DNA from: Stenotrophomonas sp. UBA2302
Lineage (GTDB): Bacteria; Pseudomonadota; Gammaproteobacteria; Xanthomonadales; Xanthomonadaceae
Assembly: GCA_002345545.1 (NCBI GenBank)
Contig: DDVW01000012.1
Coordinates: 1 to 8,023, forward strand
Direction of reading: 5' to 3'
Length of the DNA: 8,023 nucleotides
How positions within the stretch are numbered: position 1 is the stretch's first letter; every line of letters begins with the position of its first letter. Of this stretch, positions 1-8,023 are shown piece after piece. The position numbers and the translations under genes were made by a program. The notes beneath the pieces were generated by a model that was not told where the DNA came from, did not search any database, and saw only the letters and a program-made list of their open reading frames with translations.

Positions 1-23
1 GGAATTGGGAGATGAACCAAAGA

Positions 24-47
24 AAAGGGCGCCGCAAGGCGCCCTTT
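24..47 (-). terminator. Intrinsic terminator after the META lipoprotein gene
   Basis: A perfect 10-bp stem (AAAGGGCGCC / GGCGCCCTTT) encloses a GCAA loop, 22 bp beyond the stop codon of the minus-strand lipoprotein gene. Read on the minus strand, the stem is followed by a T-rich run (TCTTTGG), which suits a rho-independent terminator for that gene. On the plus strand the stem itself ends in TTT and is then followed by CC, so it could also end a convergent gene lying left of the window, but less convincingly. Confidence 0.8.
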
Positions 48-69
48 CCGTATCGGTGGCTGTGGCCGC

Positions 70-879
70 TTACTGCTTGACCTGTTCCGAACCGACCACC
101 ATGTCCAGCACATAGGCGTGCGAGGAGGCGTCGGCCGGCGGGTTCTTGACCTCGTAACGCTTCAGCCGCAGCACGTTGCGCACGCCCGGCTGGTGGCTGT
201 AACCCTCGATGTCGCCGTAGAAGTTCTCCCACTCGCCGCGCTTGCCCTGTTCCAGGCCTTGGTCGTCGTATTTCACTTCGCGCACCTGCAGGCAGGTGGC
301 GTCCTTCATCAGCGGATGCGGGCACGGCCTGGTCTGCGCGTCGACCTCCATGAACACGGTCTCGCCCTCACCGCCGTAGCGGGTTTCGGCGGTCGGTTCG
401 CCGCGGAAGCCCAGCACATCGCCGTTGGCGGCGACCAGGGTCAGGCCGGTGGCGTCCAGTGCGCGCACCTCGAGCTTGCCCTGCAGACGTTCGCTGACCA
501 GCCTGTCCAGCGCCATCACGCCCGGTTCGGCGCAGGCCATCTGCGTGGATATCATGCTGCCCACTTCCAGTGTGCCGCCTTCCAGCGTGTAGCTGCCGCC
601 GAGGTGGTTGCAGGTGTTGCCGACGGCGATGCGGCCGTTGCTGATGTCCAGCGTGACCGGCTTGTCGGCACGCACGAACAGGCCGTCGATGCGCTTGCCG
701 CTGGCGTCGGTCGCGGTTTCCAGCGTCCAGTGGTTGGTACCCAGCAGGGCACCCTCGATGTTGGCTGCCGCCGCGGCGTTGGCGGCCGGCGCCGTCGCCG
801 CTTCATCGCTGACAGCCGGCGGATTGCTGCAGGCGGTCATCAGGGCGAAAGGAAGGGCCAGCAGGAGGATGCGCTTCAT
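70..879 (-). CDS. META (HslJ-like) / DUF4377-like two-domain lipoprotein
   Basis: The 269-aa product is predicted to be a lipoprotein: a short K-R N-terminus, a hydrophobic stretch and a lipobox-like M-T-A-C ending at Cys17, then a low-complexity Ala-rich linker to about residue 42. Residues 45-160 look like a META domain (family of E. coli HslJ), with a G-N-T-C-N motif around Cys90 and S-T-Q-M-A-C ending at Cys116. Residues 173-262 resemble DUF4377, with a Cys186/Cys196 pair in a C-P-H-P...T-C-L-Q-V stretch and a W-E-N-F-Y motif. Such domains are found in envelope or heat/antibiotic-stress lipoproteins, but the biochemical role is not known. The start at 879 is chosen because AAGGAG (886-891) sits 6 bases upstream and the signal peptide begins there; the reading frame stays open further upstream but without such signals. 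It lies 83 bp downstream of uppP on the same strand, so co-transcription is possible. The specific function is not established. Confidence 0.85.
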   Translation of the reverse strand: MKRILLLALPFALMTACSNPPAVSDEAATAPAANAAAAANIEGALLGTNHWTLETATDASGKRIDGLFVRADKPVTLDISNGRIAVGNTCNHLGGSYTLEGGTLEVGSMISTQMACAEPGVMALDRLVSERLQGKLEVRALDATGLTLVAANGDVLGFRGEPTAETRYGGEGETVFMEVDAQTRPCPHPLMKDATCLQVREVKYDDQGLEQGKRGEWENFYGDIEGYSHQPGVRNVLRLKRYEVKNPPADASSHAYVLDMVVGSEQVKQ

Positions 880-921
880 GGTGAACTCCTTGGGAGCTTT
901 GGAAAGAGGTGGCACGGTAAA

Positions 922-937
922 CGGACGGGGGTGTCCG
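922..937 (-). terminator. Weak hairpin between uppP and the lipoprotein gene
   Basis: A 5-bp stem (CGGAC / GTCCG) with a 6-base loop is followed on the minus strand by TTTACC. It lies in the 83-bp gap downstream of uppP. The stem is short and the T-run has only three bases, so it may be a leaky terminator or chance pairing in GC-rich DNA. I see no convincing -35/-10 pair for the lipoprotein gene in this gap, which leaves read-through from uppP as a possibility. Confidence 0.25.
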
Positions 938-962
938 CCGGGGTTGGCGGCGGCCTGCGTAT

Positions 963-1757
963 TCAGTTTCCAGCAGGCAACAGCAGGAGCAGCCCGATGC
1001 CCAGCGCGATGCGGTATAGCGCAAAGCCCGTGAAGGAACGGCGCTTGATGTAACCCAGCAGCCACTTCACCACGATGAAACCGGTGATCACGGCAGCGGT
1101 GAAGGCCACTGCGACATCGGTCCAGCTTTCACTGCCGAGCTGGCCGTTTCTGGCAAGTTCCAGGAACGCGTAGCCACTGGCGGCGAACATGGTGGGAATG
1201 CCAACCAGAAACACGAATTCGGTTGCCGCCGCGCGGCGCGTCAGGCCCAGCAGCATGGCCAGGAAAATGGCTGCCGCCGAGCGCGAGGTGCCCGGGAACA
1301 CGCCGGCCACCACCTGGGCCAGGCCGACGGCAATGGCGACCTTCCAGGTCACCGTCTCGCAATCGGGCAGGCGCGAGGCGAGGCGTTCGGCCACCAGCAT
1401 CCAGACGCCGCCGATCAGCACCGCCCAGGCGATCGGGGTGACGGTTTCCGGCAGCTGCCAGCCGGCCAGCCGCACCGGCAGCCCGACCAGTGCGGTGACC
1501 AGAAAGGCCACCGCCAGCTTCATCACGTAGTCGCGGTTCTCGCGCTGGTCCAGCCCGGTGGCCAGCGACCACAGCCGCTGCCGGAAGGCCAGGGTCACCG
1601 CCAGGATCGCGCCGGCCTGGATGACGATGTTGAAAAAGTCCGAGCGGGCGCCGAGCCAGTGCTGGGAGATCAGCAGGTGGCCGGTGCTGGAGATGGGGAG
1701 GAATTCGGTGAGGCCTTCGAGGATGCCCAGCAGCAGGGCGGAAAACAGGTCGGACAT
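963..1757 (-). CDS. uppP: Undecaprenyl-diphosphatase UppP (BacA)
   Basis: This 264-aa integral inner-membrane enzyme dephosphorylates undecaprenyl pyrophosphate to undecaprenyl phosphate. It recycles the lipid carrier for peptidoglycan and other envelope polymers, and extra copies give bacitracin resistance in other bacteria. The family hallmarks are present: E14-G-L-T-E18-F-L-P-I-S-S-T-G-H27 near the N-terminus (the (E/Q)xxxE motif, equivalent to E. coli Glu17/Glu21/His30), F-N-I-V-I-Q-A-G-A-I-L at 42-52, and P-G-T-S-R159-S at 155-160. Multiple hydrophobic segments and a length close to the E. coli protein (273 aa) support a full-length gene. The start at 1757 places the E-G-L-T-E-F motif at its usual distance from the N-terminus. 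An in-frame ATG 40 codons upstream (1877) would add non-family sequence encoded across the NtrC sites. No clear Shine-Dalgarno sequence precedes 1757, so translation may be modest. It is transcribed divergently from glnA. Confidence 0.95.
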   Translation of the reverse strand: MSDLFSALLLGILEGLTEFLPISSTGHLLISQHWLGARSDFFNIVIQAGAILAVTLAFRQRLWSLATGLDQRENRDYVMKLAVAFLVTALVGLPVRLAGWQLPETVTPIAWAVLIGGVWMLVAERLASRLPDCETVTWKVAIAVGLAQVVAGVFPGTSRSAAAIFLAMLLGLTRRAAATEFVFLVGIPTMFAASGYAFLELARNGQLGSESWTDVAVAFTAAVITGFIVVKWLLGYIKRRSFTGFALYRIALGIGLLLLLPAGN

Positions 1758-1785
1758 GGGGGAGTGCGGAGAAAAAGGCCGGCAC

Positions 1786-1791
1786 AGCATA
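1786..1791 (-). promoter_or_regulatory. uppP: Candidate uppP -10 box (TATGCT)
   Basis: On the minus strand a TATGCT hexamer lies about 29 bases upstream of the uppP ATG, giving a start of transcription near 1779 and a leader of about 22 bases. No good TTGACA-like -35 is present 16-18 bp upstream. If this is the promoter, the left NtrC site (1807-1823) covers its -35 region. The assignment rests on one hexamer and is weak. Confidence 0.25.
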
Positions 1792-1806
1792 GTGCATCGC
1801 GGCGTT

Positions 1807-1823
1807 TGCACCTGCATGGTGCC
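1807..1823. promoter_or_regulatory. NtrC binding site, distal (glnA enhancer)
   Basis: The sequence TGCAC-N7-GTGCC is one base short of the full palindrome TGCAC-N7-GTGCA typical of enteric NtrC (NRI) operators. Its centre (1815) is 29 bp from that of the next site, about three helical turns, so two NtrC dimers would sit on the same DNA face. It lies about 127 bp upstream of the predicted sigma-54 start for glnA, as an enhancer should. Confidence 0.75.
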
Positions 1824-1833
1824 TGACCCTGTG

Positions 1834-1854
1834 TTTGCACCATCAAGGTGCAAA
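1834..1854. promoter_or_regulatory. NtrC binding site, proximal (glnA enhancer)
   Basis: Perfect 8-bp inverted arms, TTTGCACC and GGTGCAAA, flank a 5-base centre. The core fits TGCAC-N7-GTGCA exactly, which is the enteric NtrC operator form. The centre (1844) is about 98 bp upstream of the predicted sigma-54 start. As the more symmetrical of the pair, it is probably the stronger site and helps load the distal one. Confidence 0.85.
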
Positions 1855-1907
1855 CAGTCGCGACCCCGGATCGGCATCCTCCTTTGAAAACAACAGGTTG
1901 TGGAGTT

Positions 1908-1936
1908 TTCGCACTTGGCACGCTAGTTGCTTTAAT
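1908..1936 (+). promoter_or_regulatory. glnA: Possible overlapping sigma-70 promoter of glnA
   Basis: TTCGCA (1908-1913) and TTTAAT (1931-1936) are separated by 17 bp, matching TTGACA and TATAAT at four and five positions. The element encloses the sigma-54 site, and both would start transcription around 1942-1943. It could give basal glnA expression when nitrogen is plentiful. The -35 is poor, so it may be a chance match. Confidence 0.3.
1915..1931 (+). promoter_or_regulatory. glnA: Sigma-54 (RpoN) promoter of glnA
   Basis: TTGGCACG-N4-TTGCT matches the sigma-54 consensus (TGGCACG-N4-TTGCW), with the invariant GG at 1917-1918 and GC at 1929-1930, correctly 12 bp apart. Transcription should begin near 1942, giving a leader of about 26 bases that carries a GAGG ribosome-binding site at 1955-1958. 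With the two upstream NtrC sites, this is the nitrogen-limitation promoter. Confidence 0.92.
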
Positions 1937-1967
1937 AGCCCTGTCACTCCCTGCGAGGTTTTTCCCG

Positions 1968-4077
<2,110 letters not shown>

Positions 4078-4105
4078 GAACCCGCACCGCCCCGTCCTCC
4101 GGCGG

Positions 4106-4134
4106 CAGCGACCGCCAGGGGCAACGGGTCGCTG
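4106..4134 (+). other. Hairpin in the glnK-amtB gap
   Basis: An 8-bp perfect stem (CAGCGACC / GGTCGCTG) with a 13-base loop lies in the 87-bp gap, with no T-run after it. The two genes are presumably one operon. This structure could be an RNA processing or partial attenuation point that lets glnK exceed amtB. No separate promoter is visible in the gap. Confidence 0.35.
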
Positions 4135-4164
4135 GCAGGTTTCCCCCCACAACCGGAGTCGACA

Positions 4165-5526
4165 ATGCGAACGGAATTTTTCACCGGGTTGAACGCCCGG
4201 CTCGGCGGCCTGTGCCTGTCTTTCATGCTCACCGTGCTGCTGCTGGGCATGTTCTCGAGCAGTGCTTGGGCACAGGAAGCGCAGGCACCGCCTGCTGCCA
4301 CACCCGGTTTCGACAAGGGCGACGTGGCGTGGATGCTCACCGCCACCTTGCTGGTGCTGATGATGGTGGTGCCCGGCCTGGCGCTGTTCTATGGCGGCCT
4401 GGTGCGCGCCAAGAATGTGCTCTCGGTGCTGAGCCAGGTGCTGGTGGTGTTCTCGCTGGTGCTGCTGCTGTGGGTGGCCTACGGCTACAGCGCGGTATTC
4501 AGTGCCGGCAACGCGTTCTTCGGCTCGTTCAGCGAGTTCGCCTTTCTCAAGGGCTTCACCCCCGATTCGGTCGGCAACACGCCGATCGCCGGGCTGCCGG
4601 ATTTCCTGTTCGTCGCCTTCCAGTCGACCTTCGCCGGCATCACCACCGCGCTGATCGTCGGCGCCTTCGCCGAGCGCATCCGCTTCCGCGCGGTGCTGCT
4701 GTTCTCGGCGCTGTGGTTCACCCTGAGCTATATCCCGATGGCGCACATCGTCTGGGGCGGTGGCTATCTGGGTGAGATGGGCGCGATCGATTTTGCCGGT
4801 GGCACCGTGGTGCACATCAATGCCGGCGTCGCCGGGCTGGTGGCAGCGTGGTTCGTCGGCAAGCGGATTGGTTATGGCCAGACCGCGTTGAAGCCGCACA
4901 ACCTGCCGCTGACCTGGATCGGCGCGATGCTGCTGTGGGTGGGCTGGTTCGGCTTCAACGCCGGCTCGGCCGCCGCCGCCGACACCGTGGCGGCGCTGGC
5001 CTTCCTCAACACCGTGCTGGCCACCGCCGCGGCGGTGCTGGGCTGGACACTGGTCGAAGCGGTGACCCGTGGCCATCCCTCGGCACTGGGGGCGGCGTCG
5101 GGTGCGGTGGCCGGTCTGGTCGGCGTGACCCCGGCCTGCGGCACGGTCGGTCCGCTCGGCGCGATCGTCATTGGTTTCGTCACCGGCATGGTCTGCGTGT
5201 GGGGTGTGACCGGCCTGAAGCGTCTGCTCAAGGCCGATGACACCGCCGACGTGTTCGGCGTGCATGGCGTGGGCGGCATCGTCGGCGCACTCCTCACCGG
5301 CGTGTTCAGCGCGCAGTCGCTGGGCGGCACCCGGGCGGATCTGGATATCGGCCATCAGCTGTGGGTGCAGGCGGTCAGCGTCGGCTTCACCGTGCTGTGG
5401 TCGGCGGCGGTGACCGCGGTGATCCTGGTGGTGGTGCGCGCGCTGGTCGGCCTGCGGGTCAGCGAGGATGCCGAGCGCACCGGGCTGGACGTGACCACCC
5501 ATGGCGAGTCGGCCTACGAGGTGTAA
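4165..5526 (+). CDS. amtB: Ammonium channel/transporter AmtB
   Basis: This 453-aa inner-membrane trimeric channel passes ammonium at low external supply and is blocked by unmodified P-II binding on the cytoplasmic side. Residues 1-36 form a signal peptide (Arg at 2 and 12, hydrophobic core 16-30, S-S-S-A-W-A before Gln37), as in other proteobacterial AmtB proteins. The mature protein has the family's run of about 11 hydrophobic segments, beginning with G-L-A-L-F-Y-G-G-L-V-R-A-K-N. Key residues keep a constant offset of 49 from mature E. coli numbering: Phe156 (gate Phe107), Asp209 (Asp160), and the pore twin histidines His217 (in G-G-T-V-V-H-I-N) and His367 (in F-G-V-H-G-V-G-G). The C-terminal tail G-L-R-V-S-E-D-A-E-R-T-G-L-D-V-T-T-H-G-E is the conserved P-II contact region. 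GGAG (4155-4158) lies 6 bases before the ATG. It follows glnK, as usual for this pair. Confidence 0.97.
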   Translation: MRTEFFTGLNARLGGLCLSFMLTVLLLGMFSSSAWAQEAQAPPAATPGFDKGDVAWMLTATLLVLMMVVPGLALFYGGLVRAKNVLSVLSQVLVVFSLVLLLWVAYGYSAVFSAGNAFFGSFSEFAFLKGFTPDSVGNTPIAGLPDFLFVAFQSTFAGITTALIVGAFAERIRFRAVLLFSALWFTLSYIPMAHIVWGGGYLGEMGAIDFAGGTVVHINAGVAGLVAAWFVGKRIGYGQTALKPHNLPLTWIGAMLLWVGWFGFNAGSAAAADTVAALAFLNTVLATAAAVLGWTLVEAVTRGHPSALGAASGAVAGLVGVTPACGTVGPLGAIVIGFVTGMVCVWGVTGLKRLLKADDTADVFGVHGVGGIVGALLTGVFSAQSLGGTRADLDIGHQLWVQAVSVGFTVLWSAAVTAVILVVVRALVGLRVSEDAERTGLDVTTHGESAYEV

Positions 5527-5535
5527 CGGTGGCAA

Positions 5536-5576
5536 GGCCTGCCCCTCGCCCGTCCCGCGGGTGCAGGGGCAGGGCC
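5536..5576 (+). terminator. amtB: Long imperfect hairpin after amtB
   Basis: GGCCTGCCCC (5536-5545) pairs with GGGGCAGGGCC (5566-5576) through ten pairs with one bulged C, and the 20-base loop has a short CCCG/CGGG inner pairing. It begins 10 bases after the amtB stop. No T-run follows, so it is a candidate terminator or attenuator rather than a certain one. It separates glnK-amtB from glnLG. A second 7-bp hairpin (CCGCGGC 5618-5624 / GCCGCGG 5636-5642) follows in the 223-bp gap, in which I see no gene. Confidence 0.45.
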
Positions 5577-5731
5577 GGTCGAACGGGGAGAGCAGCGCAC
5601 CGGCTGCTCCGCCGCAGCCGCGGCTTTCCACGGCCGCCGCGGTGGCGGCGACATCCACCCGGCAACCGCAGGTGTTGGTGATGCCCGCATCCTGCAGCCG
5701 TGGCGATGGCGGGAACCGGGAACGGCCGGCT

Positions 5732-5750
5732 TTGCACTATATTGGTGCAA
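5732..5750. promoter_or_regulatory. glnL: NtrC operator overlapping the glnL start codon
   Basis: A near-perfect palindrome, TTGCAC-N7-GTGCAA, has the core TGCACTATATTGGTGCA (5733-5749), which is the enteric glnA NtrC operator sequence as I recall it. Its last base is the A of the glnL ATG. There is no sigma-54 promoter downstream that it could activate, so its position fits repression of glnLG by NtrC, as known for the glnL promoter in enteric bacteria. Confidence 0.85.
5738..5743 (+). promoter_or_regulatory. glnL: Candidate glnL -10 box inside the NtrC operator
   Basis: TATATT matches TATAAT at five positions and would start transcription about 7 bases later, at or next to the A of the ATG (5750), giving a leaderless message. 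That would explain the lack of a Shine-Dalgarno sequence before glnL. No good -35 hexamer is found 16-18 bp upstream (ACCGGG at 17 bp), which weakens the call. TATATT is also simply part of the operator sequence. Confidence 0.35.
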
Positions 5751-6797
5751 TGACCGACGCCGATTTTTCCCCTCCGCTGGAGCTGCTGGCCACCCCGCTG
5801 GTCTGGAGCGATGCCGATGGCTGCATCCAGGGGGCCAATCCGGCGTTCTGCCGTTGGCTCGGGGTCAGCGTACGGCGGCTGCTCGGGCAGCCGCTGGTGT
5901 CGCTGGAAGCGCAGGGCGAACGTCTCGCCGGACAGTTGAATCAGGCCGACGCCGAAGCGATGCATCTGCCACGGCTGGTGCTGGCGCTGCCGGGCGAGCC
6001 GCCGCGCTTTGCCGATGGCTGGTTGAGCGTGATCGATACCGGCGGCTGGCTGCTGGAAGCGCATCCGGTGGACGAGTTCCAGGGTGCCGATCCGGCCCAG
6101 GTGCTGCCGGGGGCGTTCAGCGCGGCGCTGAAGGGGCTGGCGCACGAGCTGCGCAATCCATTGGCCGGGCTGAAGGGCGCGGCGCAGCTGCTGGCCCGCC
6201 GCGCGCATGGCCGCGATGCCGACGAAAGCGAGCTGATCGACCTGATCGGTGCGGAAATCGAGCGGCTCAACACCCTGCTCGAACAGCTGCTGTCGCCGAC
6301 GCCGCACCGTCCGCATACGCCGCTCAATATCCACGCCGCGCTGGAGCGGGTGCTGCGGCTGGCCGAGAACGAGGCCGGCTGGTCGGTACGGCTGCTGCGT
6401 GACTACGACCCCAGCATTCCCGAATTTCCGGGCGATGCCGACCGCCTGACCCAGGCGCTGCTGAACCTGGTGCGCAACGCGATCCAGTCCGGTGCCAGCA
6501 GCATCACCCTGCGCACGCGGGTCGAGCATGGCCTGCGCATCGTCGAACAGGTCCATCCGCTGGCGCTGCGGCTGGAAGTGGTCGATGACGGCCGCGGCGT
6601 GCCCGACGAGCTGGCCGAACACCTGTTCCTGCCGCTGGTCAGCGGTCGCGCCGAAGGCACCGGGCTGGGCCTGGCGCTGGCGCAGCAGGTCGCCCGCGAA
6701 CATCGCGGCACGCTCAACTACCGTTCGCGCAGCGGACATACGGTGTTCACCCTGCTGCTGCCGCTGCCGGCCATCGAAACCTCACAGGAAACCGCCG

Positions 6798-6805
<8 letters not shown>
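5750..6805 (+). CDS. glnL: Nitrogen sensor histidine kinase NtrB (GlnL)
   Basis: This 351-aa cytoplasmic kinase/phosphatase phosphorylates NtrC when nitrogen is low and dephosphorylates it when bound by P-II. It has no membrane segments. Residues 8-110 form a PAS-like sensor domain (P-L-V-W-S-D-A-D-G-C-I-Q-G-A-N-P-A-F near its start). The H-box is L-A-H132-E-L-R-N-P-L-A-G-L-K-G-A-A-Q-L-L, with His132 the phosphorylation site (E. coli His139). The N-box is N-L-V-R-N243-A-I-Q, G1 is D279-D-G-R-G283, and G2 is G303-T-G-L-G-L-A309. Length is close to E. coli NtrB (349 aa). The start at 5750 gives the family N-terminus. An in-frame ATG at 5681 would add 23 residues that do not resemble the family, although a weak AGG lies 8 bases before it. 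No Shine-Dalgarno precedes 5750; an NtrC operator occupies that place. It overlaps glnG by 8 bp, indicating translational coupling. Confidence 0.95.

Positions 6806-8023
<1,218 letters not shown>

Noticed and set aside
910..925. A perfect -24-like TGGCACG on the plus strand in the uppP-lipoprotein gap
   Set aside because: The required TTGC at -12 is absent (ACGG at that spacing), and it points into the 3' end of uppP with no plus-strand gene to serve.
118..1053. Long plus-strand open frame opposite the lipoprotein gene
   Set aside because: It is an antisense shadow of the lipoprotein gene and the end of uppP in GC-rich DNA, with no family resemblance or ribosome-binding site.

Overview
This is GC-rich, high-coding-density chromosomal DNA. 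Gene order and the protein sequences suggest a gammaproteobacterium of the Xanthomonadaceae type (Stenotrophomonas, Pseudoxanthomonas or Xanthomonas relatives). That placement is an inference from protein style and composition, since no marker gene is present. There are no mobile elements, RNA genes, CRISPR arrays or broken genes.

Left part, minus strand (about 1-1757): a bidirectional-looking hairpin terminator, a two-domain outer-membrane-type lipoprotein (META/HslJ domain plus a DUF4377-like domain), then uppP (undecaprenyl-diphosphatase, bacitracin resistance/lipid carrier recycling). uppP is transcribed away from glnA.

Divergent control region (1758-1967): two palindromic NtrC (NRI) sites with centres 29 bp apart, then a near-perfect sigma-54 -24/-12 promoter about 100 bp downstream, and the glnA start. 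This is the classic architecture of an NtrC-activated glnA.

Right part, plus strand (1968-8023): a complete nitrogen-control cluster. It runs glnA (glutamine synthetase with the adenylylation tyrosine), a 361-bp hairpin-rich gap, a P-II gene (uridylylation Tyr51 present), amtB (ammonium channel), a 223-bp gap with a long hairpin, glnL/ntrB (sensor kinase), and glnG/ntrC (sigma-54 activator, cut by the window end before its DNA-binding domain). The genes form one circuit. P-II reads nitrogen status, gates AmtB and controls NtrB. NtrB phosphorylates NtrC, and NtrC-P drives glnA through sigma-54.

The most notable detail is a third NtrC operator at 5732-5750, a 17-bp core that matches the enteric glnA operator as I recall it. 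It ends on the A of the glnL start codon, contains a TATATT -10-like box, and replaces any Shine-Dalgarno sequence. This suggests tight autorepression of a possibly leaderless glnLG transcript. I see no evidence for a wholly new system: the genes are a known pathway, and the interest lies in the regulatory DNA.
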